Below, in pieces: positions 27,678-35,746 of a DNA stretch of 64,000 nt. A program made the translations under genes and the position numbers. Under the pieces are notes generated by a model. That model saw nothing but the letters and a program-made list of their open reading frames with translations. It made no database searches and was not told where the DNA came from. Each line of letters starts with the position of its first letter. The stretch's first letter is position 1. Source of the DNA: JASLMY01 sp965226475. GTDB taxonomy: Bacteria; Pseudomonadota; Alphaproteobacteria; GCA-2731375. The stretch covers positions 620,001 through 684,000 of the forward strand of contig CBDDDJ010000003.1 of the NCBI GenBank assembly GCA_965226475.1, in the 5' to 3' direction.

Positions 27678-28424
27678 CTAGCCGATCCGCCGTTCGCCCG
27701 GCCGGCGCGCGCCCATCATGGTCGCCAGCGACGTTTTGGCGACGCCATCGGCGTCGAAGTTGGCGGGCTCGAGCCAGGCTTGCAGGATCCGACGCACCTC
27801 GGGCCATTCGTCGTCGAGGATCGAATACCAGGCGGTATCCCGGTTCATTCCCTTGAAGATCTGGTGGTTTTGGAAGATGCCCTCGAAGCGGAAGCCGAGG
27901 CGGCGGGCGGCGCCCCGCGACTTGGCGTTGAGGGCGTTGCAACGCCACTGCATGCGGCGATAGCCGAGCTCGCCCATGGCATGATCGAGCAGCAGGTAGA
28001 GCGCTTCCGTCGCCGCCCGGGTCCGCTGCAGGGCGACGCCGAACCAGATGTGGCCGATCTCGATCACCCCGTCGGTGGCGGAAAGGTCGAGGTAGCTCGC
28101 CTGGCCCTGGGCGCCCGCCACGCCTTCGGGCAGGACGGCGTGGTAGATCCGGTCCAGCATCGCCGACTGCCGGCGGAGATCGGCCTTGTAGGCCGCGACC
28201 GAGGGCCAGGGCCCGTCATAGAGATAGTCCCAGATCCGAAGCGCCGCCTCCGGCTCGTGCGCGGCGGTAAACATCGACTCGCCATGGCGTTCCGCGTCCA
28301 GTGGCTCGAGGCGGACGTAGCGGCCCTGGAGCGGCGCGCGCGCCGGCAGAATTCCCCGCGGCGGCTTCCCAAGCTTGTCGCCCCTAAGCGGCCGTGGATA
28401 GAGTCGTTCCTGTTTCTCGGTCAT
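27678..28424 (-). CDS. GNAT-family N-acetyltransferase (RimJ/RimL type)
   Basis: 248 residues. The pattern RYVRLEPLDAERHGESMFTA, IEIGHIWFGVALQRTRAATE, YRRMQWRCNALNAKSRGAAR and LGFRFEGIFQNHQIFKGMNR is typical of ribosomal-protein-type acetyltransferases. They move an acetyl group from acetyl-CoA to an amine; the substrate here is unknown. The gene follows the SDR at 28532 in the same direction, about 108 bp away, so it may or may not belong to that operon. Confidence 0.88.
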   Translation of the reverse strand: MTEKQERLYPRPLRGDKLGKPPRGILPARAPLQGRYVRLEPLDAERHGESMFTAAHEPEAALRIWDYLYDGPWPSVAAYKADLRRQSAMLDRIYHAVLPEGVAGAQGQASYLDLSATDGVIEIGHIWFGVALQRTRAATEALYLLLDHAMGELGYRRMQWRCNALNAKSRGAARRLGFRFEGIFQNHQIFKGMNRDTAWYSILDDEWPEVRRILQAWLEPANFDADGVAKTSLATMMGARRPGERRIG

Positions 28425-28531
28425 GCTCGCGCCCTCCAGACTGATTACGGTCCGGCGAGCCTAGGCGGCCAACGGTCTTATCAACAGAGCCAATTTCAGG
28501 CCTATACATCATTCCAAACCGAGAACGGCCG

Positions 28532-29299
28532 TCAGCCCATCACCAAGCCACCGTCGACGTAGAGGGTCTGGCCGGTCATGAAACCGCTCCATTCCGAGGC
28601 CAGAAACAGCACCGGGCCGGCGACGTCCTCCGGCCGGGCGATGCGGCGGAGCGGGGTCTGGGCGATCAGCTGTTCCTTGACTTCTTCCTTGGTGTGGGCG
28701 CTCGCCTCGGTCGGGTAGACCAGGCCGGGGGCGACGCAGTTGACCCGGATGCCGAAGGGGCCGAGCTCCATCGCCAGGTTGCGGCTGAAGCCGACCAGCG
28801 CCGCCTTGGCCGTGGTGTAGTCGTGATAGGGGATGGTCGGGCGGGCGACGAGGTCGCTGGCGACGTTGACGATCGCGCCCCGGGCGCGGGCCCGCATCGC
28901 CGGCAGCAACGCCTTGACGAGGCCGTGTGTGCCGAGGAGCGCGCCGTCGAACTGCGCCCGGTAGTCGGCCCACTCCAGATCCCAGAACAGCGGCCGGCGC
29001 TCGGGATCGAAACGATAGGCGCGAAAGGCGTTGTTCACCAGCACGTCGACCTTGCCGAAATCGGACAGCACCGCCGCGGCGAGGCCAGCGACCGCCGCGC
29101 CGTCGGTGACGTCGGCGGCATAGGCGGCGGCGCGGCCGCCCGCCCGCCGGCAGGCGTCCACCGTCGCCTCGGCCGCCGCTTCGTTGGAGAGATAATTGAC
29201 CGCGACCGACGCGCCCTCGGCGGCGAAGGCGCATGCGATGGCCCGGCCGATGCCCCGGCTGGCGCCGGTCACCAGGACGCTTGCATCACGGAAGTCCAT
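28532..29299 (-). CDS. SDR-family oxidoreductase, last gene of the TPP-riboswitch operon
   Basis: 255 residues with the classic SDR set: VLVTGASRGIGRA (NADP-binding, near the N-terminus), VNNAF, the active-site S in VNVASD and YHDYTTAKAAL (YxxxK), then VAPGLVYPTE. It should reversibly reduce a carbonyl group using NAD(P)H. It begins 18 nt after the binding-protein stop and is therefore very likely co-transcribed. In that context it could reduce the aldehyde made by the LuxE/LuxC pair to an alcohol; that is inference. Confidence 0.9.
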   Translation of the reverse strand: MDFRDASVLVTGASRGIGRAIACAFAAEGASVAVNYLSNEAAAEATVDACRRAGGRAAAYAADVTDGAAVAGLAAAVLSDFGKVDVLVNNAFRAYRFDPERRPLFWDLEWADYRAQFDGALLGTHGLVKALLPAMRARARGAIVNVASDLVARPTIPYHDYTTAKAALVGFSRNLAMELGPFGIRVNCVAPGLVYPTEASAHTKEEVKEQLIAQTPLRRIARPEDVAGPVLFLASEWSGFMTGQTLYVDGGLVMG

Positions 29300-29317
29300 C
29301 GGCCCCGCCTCGCCGGT

Positions 29318-30292
29318 TCACTTCGGGATCAGGTCGGACTTGATCACTATCGACATGTCCAGCCTGGTCTTGATCAGGCCGAGCGCATGGAAGGTGTCCG
29401 CTCCCTTCCGCAACAGCTCGAGGTCGAAGTGGCCGAGGCCCTTGGCCTTCGTCGTCTCCGAGACGGTAGAGATGTTGCGGATCCGGATAATCTCCAGGTT
29501 GATCTTCTCGTCGCGGCCGTTAATCGCCCGCGTCTTGGCGACCTTGGCGGCCTCTTCCGGGTTGGCGATCATCCAGGCGGCGCTATCGCGGTAGGCGGCG
29601 AGGAAGCGGCCGAGCAATTCTTTCTTCCGCTCGTACATTTCGAGCGGCACGACGAACATGTCGCTCGGCACGTTCAGATAGTCGCGCACCTCGATGACGT
29701 CGACGTCGCCCAGGCCCTTCAGCGTGCCGACGAAGAGGCCGGTGTCCGTTGCCGCCGTGGCGTCGACCTGGCCCTGGATCACCGGGCCGAAGTTCAAGAG
29801 GCCGGTGACGACGATCTCGACGTCCGCCTCCGTCAGGCCGACTTGGTGCAGCAGCACCAGCAGGTTCTGCCGCGTGCCGCTGGAGAGGCTGTAGACGCCG
29901 ATCTTCTTGCCCTTCAGGTGCTCCGGCCGGGTGATGCCGCGCGCCTTGGGCGCCACCACGTTGAAGACGTTCTGGGGATAGATGTTGTAAATCGCCACCA
30001 GCTTTTCGCCCTTGTCGAGCGCCTGGTAGAACGAGGCCGGATCGGTGAAGGCGATGTCGGCGGCGCCCGCGAGCATGTTGCGGATGGCCGAGCCGCCGCC
30101 GGTGCCGGGCACGTAGCCGAGCTCGATGCCCCGCGCCTTGAAGAAGCCCTTGTCCGGCTCCGCCAGCAGGTTGGTGATCTCGCTGATCGGCTTGCTCCAG
30201 CCGGCGACCGAGAGCTTGTCCAGCGCCCTCGCCGTGGTGGCGGCGCAGGAGAGGGCGAGAAGTCCGACGGCAAGCTGTTTCCAGGGGTTCAT
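29318..30292 (-). CDS. ABC transporter substrate-binding protein, NitT/TauT (SsuA/ThiY-like) type
   Basis: ATG 30292 overlaps the permease stop as ATGA; the 324-residue product begins with a signal peptide (MNPWKQLAVGLLALSCAATT, cleavage near ARA-LD). The mature part reads KLSVAGWSKPISEITNLLAE, ADIAFTDPASFYQALDKGE and LKGKKIGVYSLSSGTRQNLL, the two-lobe fold of the NMT1/THI5-like family. The same family includes ThiY, which binds thiamin pyrimidine precursors. Riboswitch control of the operon makes a thiamin-related ligand likely. The ligand is not shown by sequence alone. Confidence 0.88.
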   Translation of the reverse strand: MNPWKQLAVGLLALSCAATTARALDKLSVAGWSKPISEITNLLAEPDKGFFKARGIELGYVPGTGGGSAIRNMLAGAADIAFTDPASFYQALDKGEKLVAIYNIYPQNVFNVVAPKARGITRPEHLKGKKIGVYSLSSGTRQNLLVLLHQVGLTEADVEIVVTGLLNFGPVIQGQVDATAATDTGLFVGTLKGLGDVDVIEVRDYLNVPSDMFVVPLEMYERKKELLGRFLAAYRDSAAWMIANPEEAAKVAKTRAINGRDEKINLEIIRIRNISTVSETTKAKGLGHFDLELLRKGADTFHALGLIKTRLDMSIVIKSDLIPK

Positions 30293-31050
30293 GGCGACAG
30301 TCCTTTTGCGTGATGGCGGAGCAGCCAGCGCTCCACGCCGATGGCGATCTGGTAGACGGCGATGCCGAGGAGGGTGATGACGATGAAGAGGGCGAACATG
30401 AGGCTCGAATCCATCATTCCCTGGGCGGCGATGATGGAGGCGCCAAGCCCCTCGCGCCCGCCGATGAACTCGCCGACGACGGCGCCGACCAGGGCCAGGA
30501 CGACGGCGACGCGAACGCCCGCCAGGATCACCGGCAGCCCCGAGGGCAGCTTCAGGCGGGCCAGCGTCTGCAGGCGCGTGGCCCCCAGTATGCGGAAGAG
30601 GTCGCGCTTCCTCGGGTCGATCAGTTGCAGGCCGGTGAGCGTGTTCTCCAGCAGGGGGAAGAAACAGATGAGCGCGGTGATGACCACGGTCGAGGCCATG
30701 CCGAAGCCGAACCAGACGATGAAGAGGGGCCCCAACGCCAGCTTCGGCACCACCTGGCTGGCGATCACGTAGGGCCAGAGCAGGCGGCGCAGGAAGTCGA
30801 CCTCGCCCAGAACCACGCCGGCGACGAAGCCGATGCCGCAGCCGAGCGCCAGGCCCAGCAGCATCTCGGCGCCGGTGACCCAGATATGCGGCCAGAGATA
30901 ACCCGTCGTCAGCCCGCTCCACAGCACCTCGCCGACGTCGAGCGGCCTCGGGATGACCAGCGCCGAGATGCCCGTGAGGCGGCAGAATGCCTCCCAGGCC
31001 AGCACCAGAGCGACCAGCAGCAGGGCGGAATAGAGCCGCGCCCGGTTCAC
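30289..31050 (-). CDS. ABC transporter permease, NitT/TauT type
   Basis: 253 residues with about six membrane segments, starting MNRARLYSALLLVALVLAWE. The cytoplasmic EAA-like loop is RDLFRILGATRLQTLARLKL. It forms the membrane channel with the ATPase at 31274. The stop overlaps the start of the binding-protein gene. A 223-bp gap holding a REP-like repeat separates it from the ATPase gene. Confidence 0.92.
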   Translation of the reverse strand: MNRARLYSALLLVALVLAWEAFCRLTGISALVIPRPLDVGEVLWSGLTTGYLWPHIWVTGAEMLLGLALGCGIGFVAGVVLGEVDFLRRLLWPYVIASQVVPKLALGPLFIVWFGFGMASTVVITALICFFPLLENTLTGLQLIDPRKRDLFRILGATRLQTLARLKLPSGLPVILAGVRVAVVLALVGAVVGEFIGGREGLGASIIAAQGMMDSSLMFALFIVITLLGIAVYQIAIGVERWLLRHHAKGLSP

Positions 31051-31128
31051 CGAAGCACTCCCCGCCCCGCCGCGCCAGAGCGGGTCGCGCCGTGTCGACG
31101 GTTGCCGCGGGAAAGACGACGCGGCTCC

Positions 31129-31239
31129 GTCATCGCGAGCGAAGCGTGGCGATCCAGGGCGGCGTGAAAGGCATCTACCACGTCGCGCGGCATCGAGGCC
31201 GCCTGGTTCGCCACGCTCGCTTCGCTCACGCGAGATGAC
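31129..31239. repeat. REP-like palindromic dispersed repeat, copy 2
   Basis: The left arm is identical to the copy at 7687 over GTCATCGCGAGCGAAGCGTG and GCGATCCAG. The right arm reads TTCGCCACGCTCGCTTCGCT then CACGCGAGATGAC. It lies between the ATPase and permease genes of the TPP-controlled operon and can form a large stem-loop, which may affect expression of the downstream genes. Confidence 0.75.
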
Positions 31240-31273
31240 GACGTTGCGTGTTCCGAAGCCATCGGCGCGCGCC

Positions 31274-32023
31274 TCATGCGGCCAGCGGCGCGCGCATGGC
31301 CTGGCGCGCCTCCAGACAGAAGGCGTTGAAGCGGGAGTCGTGGCGGATCTCCGCCGCCCGGGGACGGGGAAGCGCCACCTTGAGCACCGCCTGGATGCGG
31401 CCCGCCTCCATGACCGCCACTAAATCGGCGAGGAAGACCGCCTCGGCGATGTCGTGGGTGACGAACAGCACCGTGGTCTCGCGGGCCCGGGCGATTTCCA
31501 GCAGGTCGGCCTGCAGTTCCTCCCGCGTCATGGCGTCGAGGGCGGCGAAGGGTTCGTCCATCAACAGCAGCTTCGGCGCGCCGATCAGCGCCCGGGCGAT
31601 CGCCACCCGGCTCTGCTGACCGCCGGAAAGCTCCAGCGGATAGCGCGCGGCCAACTCGCCGATGCCCATCAGCGCCAGCAGTTCCCCGGCCCGGGCCCGG
31701 TCCTCGGCGCTCGGCGCGCGCTTCAGGGAGACCGGCAGCAGCACGTTGTCGAGCACCGGGCGCCACTCCAACAGGGTCGGTGCCTGGAAGACGAAGCCGA
31801 CGTCCTGGCTCGGGGCCACGACCCGGGCGCCATCGATGCGGATCTGGCCGGCGCTCGGCATCAACAGGCCGGCGGCGAGCTTCAGCAGGGTGGTCTTGCC
31901 GCAGCCGCTGCGTCCCACCAGGCAGTGGAAGGCCCCCTTGGGGATCCGCCAGTCGACCGCCGCGACGACGCTCGCCTCGCCCGCATAGGCGTAGGAGACG
32001 GCGGCGATGTCGAGGAAGCTCAT
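31274..32023 (-). CDS. ABC transporter ATP-binding protein, NitT/TauT type
   Basis: I choose ATG 32023, preceded by GAGG at 8 nt; ATG 32044 is an alternative that overlaps luxC. The 249-residue protein has Walker A (GRSGCGKTTLLK), signature (LSGGQQSRVAIARA), Walker B (LLLMDEPFAALD) and the H-loop (VLFVTHDIAEAVFLAD). It powers the permease at 30289. Its place directly after luxC shows that the transporter and the LuxE/LuxC pair form one transcription unit. Confidence 0.93.
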   Translation of the reverse strand: MSFLDIAAVSYAYAGEASVVAAVDWRIPKGAFHCLVGRSGCGKTTLLKLAAGLLMPSAGQIRIDGARVVAPSQDVGFVFQAPTLLEWRPVLDNVLLPVSLKRAPSAEDRARAGELLALMGIGELAARYPLELSGGQQSRVAIARALIGAPKLLLMDEPFAALDAMTREELQADLLEIARARETTVLFVTHDIAEAVFLADLVAVMEAGRIQAVLKVALPRPRAAEIRHDSRFNAFCLEARQAMRAPLAA

Positions 32024-32033
32024 GGTCCCGTCC

Positions 32034-33491
32034 TCATTCGACATAGGACGCGAAACGTTCGGCCGCGCGCTCGGCCGAGGCCTCGATCTCGGTGATGGTG
32101 ACGAGGTCCAGCAGGTTGAAGCGGCCGTCGTGGTGCCAGCCGGCCTCCAGCAGGCTCATGCGGCCGAGGGCGGTGATGCGCGTCACGCCCTCCGCGCCCA
32201 GCGCCTCGGCGAGCGGGAAGAGACGCTCGGGCGCCGCGGCGACGGCGACCGACTGCAGGTAGGCCCGGTGCGGGGCGACGAGCGGAACCACCTCGCCCAG
32301 ATCGGCGACGCCGACGACGCGGATCGTACGGTTGAGGCCGCTCGGCGCCAGACCGTCGGCGGCACCCGAATAGGCCACGGCCCAGGGCGAGGCGGAATCA
32401 CCCACGAGCTCGACGTCGGCGCCCGCCAGGCTCTGCCGCTCTTCGCCGTGGCGCCAGCCGGCGACGGCATTGGCTTCGCCAACGGTGAGGGCGCGACGGG
32501 GAAAGCGGCTCTCGAAGGCGGCGAGCTCGCCGGCGAGCGCTCCCGCGAAGTCCCGGGGCGAGAGAGCGCCACCCGCCTCGACATAGACGCATTGCGGCGA
32601 ATAGCAGCCCTGCTGGTCGTAGGAGACGATGTCGCGGGCGGCATCGTGCGCGCTGCCCCAGCCCTTGGCCGCGTCCAGCGCTTCGCGGGCGATCACCTGG
32701 AAGCTGATCTTGTGGCCATGGGGCAGGTAGCGGGTGGTGATCGGAACGCGCTCGCCGAGCTGGCCGAGCGCCTCGTTGCCGCCATAGGCCAGCACCACGT
32801 CGGCCTCGGCGAAGAGGGCGCGTTCGCTTGCCTCGTCGCCGCCGCGCCACCAGAGGACGGCCAGGCTGTCGCGGAGCGACGGCTCGATCTCCACCAGCAG
32901 GCGGGCGAAGTGGCCGGCGAAGAGCGGCTCGGCGCTTGCCACCTTGCCGATAGAGCCCGACTTGACCAGCAGGCCCGAAACCAGGCTCCAGAGCGGCAGG
33001 CCCGGCACGTTGCCGGCCCAGACATGGGCCAGCAGGTCCGGCCCGTAGGCCCGGGCATAGCCGCCCTTGGGGGTCGGCTGGAAGCTGTCGAGCAGGCCGG
33101 GATTGGCGAAATCCTCGGCGAGAAATCGGGTCAGCTGCGGCTTGCGGAAGGTCTTCAGGTACTCGCTCAGGCCGAGGCGGACCATCTCCCCGTCATAGCC
33201 GGTGATCGCCGGCAGCAGGCGGTCGAGTTCGCGGCGGTAGGGGTCGCCACGGTCCAACAGGCGCCGAATCACGGCATCCACGATCTCCACGATCTCGTCG
33301 GCGCGCCGGCTCTTGAGGCCGGCCCGGGCGCCGGCGCGGACGGTGGCGGCGAGGCGCCCGATCTGTGCCTCGCTCAGCACCGGCACCTGAACTTGAACCG
33401 GCGGCTCGGCGCGATCGAAGGCGAGGGTCTCCCAGCCGACCTCGCCCTCGTCGAGGCCCGGCAGGTAGCCCGCGCGTTCAATTTCCCCCAT
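32034..33491 (-). CDS. LuxC-like acyl reductase (acyl-CoA/acyl-protein reductase)
   Basis: 485 residues from ATG 33491, the usual LuxC length. It belongs to the aldehyde-dehydrogenase-like LuxC family: GGYARAYGPDLLAHVWAGNV (nucleotide-binding start), VLAYGGNEALGQLG and DQQGCYSPQCVYVE, with the catalytic cysteine in GCYSPQ. In luciferase operons LuxC takes an acyl group from LuxE onto this cysteine and reduces it with NADPH to an aldehyde. No luxAB or luxD gene is nearby. The LuxE-like gene ends 5 nt upstream. With a TPP riboswitch in front, the acid is unlikely to be an ordinary fatty acid. Confidence 0.88.
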   Translation of the reverse strand: MGEIERAGYLPGLDEGEVGWETLAFDRAEPPVQVQVPVLSEAQIGRLAATVRAGARAGLKSRRADEIVEIVDAVIRRLLDRGDPYRRELDRLLPAITGYDGEMVRLGLSEYLKTFRKPQLTRFLAEDFANPGLLDSFQPTPKGGYARAYGPDLLAHVWAGNVPGLPLWSLVSGLLVKSGSIGKVASAEPLFAGHFARLLVEIEPSLRDSLAVLWWRGGDEASERALFAEADVVLAYGGNEALGQLGERVPITTRYLPHGHKISFQVIAREALDAAKGWGSAHDAARDIVSYDQQGCYSPQCVYVEAGGALSPRDFAGALAGELAAFESRFPRRALTVGEANAVAGWRHGEERQSLAGADVELVGDSASPWAVAYSGAADGLAPSGLNRTIRVVGVADLGEVVPLVAPHRAYLQSVAVAAAPERLFPLAEALGAEGVTRITALGRMSLLEAGWHHDGRFNLLDLVTITEIEASAERAAERFASYVE

Positions 33492-33496
33492 CCGTT

Positions 33497-34576
33497 CTAG
33501 CCCTTGGCCGCGCGGAGAAACTCGTCCACCGCGAGGGAACAGCCCCGCGCTTCCGCCCCGCCGGCCCTGCCGAGTAGCTCGAAGCCGCCCTCCACCATGC
33601 GGCCCGCGTCCTCGGTCAGGATGGTCGTACAAATGTTGAAATGCGCGAGGTCGGCGTGGGCGAGGACGCCAACCTCGCCCGGCGGCACATCCCGGCCGCT
33701 CAACGGATCGACCACGCGGGCGCGGATCCAATGCGGGCCGGACTTGACCGAGGGGCAGACCGCGTTGCCCCCATCGTAGAACTGAGTCGACAGCTCGGTC
33801 ATGCCGTACATGTTGACGCAACGGCCGCGGGGCACGCCAAGGCGATCCGAGAGGGCGTCGTAGAAGGCGTCCGCCTCCAGCTCGCGCGAGAGGCCCTTGA
33901 AACCACCGGTATCGAGGATGCGGCTGCCCTCGGGTAGCCGGAGGCGGAGATCGCGGGCCGCCATCTCGTCGATCACATGCACCAGGGAGAAGCTCGCGCC
34001 CAACAGCGCGTAGGCCTCGCCCTCGGCTTCGGCGCGTTCGAGGCGTTCGAACAGCGCCTCGAACGCCACGCCGCTCTCGGAGACGAAATAGCCGCTGTCG
34101 GGGCGCGAGAAATGACGCAACGCCAGGGCCAGATAGTGGGCGAGGCTCGAGTTCGGCATCATATGCTCGGTCGGGAACAGCACGGCCATGGCCAACCGTT
34201 CGTCCGCGCCCATGAAGCGCTGGCGGAAGTTCTTCACCATCGAGGCGTCGTAGACCTCGACCGTCGGGTGGTGGCTCTTGCCGCGCGCGCCGTCCCGCGT
34301 CGTGCCGCTGGTCATGAAGACGCGCGCGGCGTCCACGGGCGCGCAACAACTGAGCGTCAGGTCTTTGAAGGCGTCGATCGGCACGGCGGGGATATCGCGC
34401 CAGCCGGAGACCGTCGCGGGCATGCGTCCGCGCAGGCGGCAGAAGCGCTGAAAGAGCTCGTTCCCGGCGAACTGATAGGCGAAGAGCCGGAGCGCCAACG
34501 CCTCGAACTCATCCTCGCTCGCACCATCGGCGGCGATAAAATCCATCACCGCGGCAATAATCTCCGCTTGCCTCAT
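33497..34576 (-). CDS. LuxE-like acyl-protein synthetase
   Basis: 359 residues from ATG 34576. The adenylate-forming core shows VFMTSGTTRDGARGKSHHPT, FPTEHMMPNSSLAHY, TGGFKGLSRELEADAFYDAL and NMYGMTELSTQFYDGG. The C-terminal RGCSLAVDEFL matches the end of LuxE, where a cysteine carries the acyl group. LuxE activates a carboxylate with ATP and passes it to LuxC. It is the first gene after the TPP riboswitch. A 15-codon upstream ORF overlaps the start as ATGA. The substrate is unknown. Confidence 0.88.
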   Translation of the reverse strand: MRQAEIIAAVMDFIAADGASEDEFEALALRLFAYQFAGNELFQRFCRLRGRMPATVSGWRDIPAVPIDAFKDLTLSCCAPVDAARVFMTSGTTRDGARGKSHHPTVEVYDASMVKNFRQRFMGADERLAMAVLFPTEHMMPNSSLAHYLALALRHFSRPDSGYFVSESGVAFEALFERLERAEAEGEAYALLGASFSLVHVIDEMAARDLRLRLPEGSRILDTGGFKGLSRELEADAFYDALSDRLGVPRGRCVNMYGMTELSTQFYDGGNAVCPSVKSGPHWIRARVVDPLSGRDVPPGEVGVLAHADLAHFNICTTILTEDAGRMVEGGFELLGRAGGAEARGCSLAVDEFLRAAKG

Positions 34577-34620
34577 CGACCACGACCTCGCGCCTGCGCC
34601 TGATTCCGGTCGGCGGTCAT
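34573..34620 (-). other. Possible 15-codon leader ORF overlapping the luxE-like start
   Basis: ATG 34620 opens a 15-codon frame ending in TGA that overlaps the next ATG (34576) by ATGA. It lies between the riboswitch aptamer and the first gene, so it could be part of the expression platform, with ribosome access controlled at this ATG. A chance occurrence is possible. Confidence 0.3.
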
Positions 34621-34649
34621 GGGGAATGGGTTTTGAGTGAACGCAAGAC

Positions 34650-34762
34650 TCCCGTTTCCTACGCCGGCATGACCCGGTTCAGGTTCGAAGGGTCGTCGCG
34701 TTGGCGCGGGCTCGCCCGCCCCCGGCGACATCTCAGCCTCCTAGCGAGGCTCCCCTGGGACC
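34650..34762 (-). promoter_or_regulatory. TPP (thiamin pyrophosphate) riboswitch
   Basis: On the minus strand the THI-box blocks appear in order: CCCAGGGGAGCC, GGAGGCTGAGATG, a variable GC-rich P3 extension, then GACCCTTCGAACCTGA, ACCGGGTCATGCCGGCGTAG and GAAACGGGAG. CTGAGA and ACCCTT-GAACCTGA are the diagnostic pyrimidine- and diphosphate-binding elements. TPP binding normally shuts down expression. About 75 nt separate the aptamer from the first gene, with no obvious U-rich terminator, so control of translation initiation is more likely. Confidence 0.95.
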
Positions 34763-34772
34763 AATCGCGGCC

Positions 34773-34800
34773 ATAATAGGGATTGTCCGTTGCGGGTCAA
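34773..34800 (-). promoter_or_regulatory. sigma70-type promoter of the TPP-riboswitch operon
   Basis: TTGACC (34795-34800) and TATTAT (34773-34778) are 16 bp apart, placing transcription start just upstream of the aptamer. This supports the riboswitch being the 5' leader of the luxE-luxC-transporter-SDR unit. Confidence 0.72.
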
Positions 34801-34881
34801 GCGGACCGCTCGAGCGCGAGCGGCGATTTGATCTTCGCCCCGATACGAGATAGACGACGGTTCGCCTAAAGGGAGCCACGC

Positions 34882-35127
34882 ATGACGCCGAACGAGATCG
34901 CCAGGGTCCAGGAATACCTCCGGCGCGCCTTTTCCAACGAGCGGATCATCATCGACCAGCCGTCGCGGCCGAACGCGCCGGTGGAGGTGCGTATCGCCGA
35001 GGAATTTATCGGCGTGCTCTACCGCGACGAGGAGGAGCGCGAGGTCTCCTACACCCTCAATGTCTCGATCCTGGAGGAAGATCTTCGACCGGCGGTCGAT
35101 GCCATGCCCGGGCGCGGCCGGCGCTAG
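34882..35127 (+). CDS. DUF3126-family protein
   Basis: 81 residues from ATG 34882, preceded by GGGAGCC. The sequence IARVQEYLRRAFSNERIIID, VRIAEEFIGVLYRDEEERE and SYTLNVSILEEDL matches the small alphaproteobacterial DUF3126 family of unknown function. It is divergent from the TPP operon and convergent with the cupin gene. Confidence 0.85.
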   Translation: MTPNEIARVQEYLRRAFSNERIIIDQPSRPNAPVEVRIAEEFIGVLYRDEEEREVSYTLNVSILEEDLRPAVDAMPGRGRR

Positions 35128-35163
35128 CCGGATCGAGTTTGATCCGAATCACCCGGCCACCCG

Positions 35164-35745
35164 CTAACCCGCGCCCGCCGCGAGGCCGGCGTTGAACCGG
35201 GTTTCGGCGTCGCGGAAGGTGGCGCGGGTGTTGTTCATGTCCCAGGGCTGTTCGACTAGGGTTTCGTGATCCCACTGGCTGCGGGGGACCGGCGGATCGA
35301 AAAAATCACCCCCGTAGACGTGAATCGCGCTGGTCAGCTTGGCGATCGGGTTGGCCACGGAGTGGATGATGTCGGGGCCGAGCGTCGCGACCTGTCCAGC
35401 ACCCATGCTGTCGGCGCCCGCCGCCTCCAGTCCCGCCCCGCCCTCGCCCGCGTCGGCCCGCCGGCGCCAGAAGACGTTGTCCTCCCGCCCGCCATAGATG
35501 CCGATGACGGCGAACATGTTGTGATTGTGCGGCAGCAGCGTCATGTAAGGCGCCCAGACGAAGTTGATCACCGTCAGGTCGGGCGCGTGATGGAGCGGAA
35601 AGACGCCCGCCTGGGTCGGCTCGCCGAGCTCGGCGCGGATGCCCGCCGGATCGGCCACCGCCGCCAGCACCAGCGCGCGGATCGCCCGCTGCCCCTCGGC
35701 CACGGCGCCCTTGCAATCCTCCAGAAACTTGTCCTTCGAAAACAT
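35164..35745 (-). CDS. Cupin-fold metal-dependent protein (cysteine-dioxygenase-like)
   Basis: 193 residues from ATG 35745. The core APYMTLLPHNHNMFAVIGIY with H-x-H and GPDIIHSVANP with a third histidine fits the predicted metal-binding double-stranded beta-helix family related to cysteine dioxygenase. The substrate is unknown. An IS1595 inserted 2 bp upstream of the start codon; its 8-bp target duplication contains the ATG, so the coding frame is intact but its promoter and ribosome binding site now belong to the IS end. Expression is probably lost or altered. Confidence 0.8.
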   Translation of the reverse strand: MFSKDKFLEDCKGAVAEGQRAIRALVLAAVADPAGIRAELGEPTQAGVFPLHHAPDLTVINFVWAPYMTLLPHNHNMFAVIGIYGGREDNVFWRRRADAGEGGAGLEAAGADSMGAGQVATLGPDIIHSVANPIAKLTSAIHVYGGDFFDPPVPRSQWDHETLVEQPWDMNNTRATFRDAETRFNAGLAAGAG

Positions 35746-35746
35746 T

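Noticed and set aside
32034..34576. Bioluminescence operon suggested by luxC and luxE
   Set aside because: luxA, luxB and luxD are absent and the cluster is under a TPP riboswitch with a transporter, so light production is not supported.
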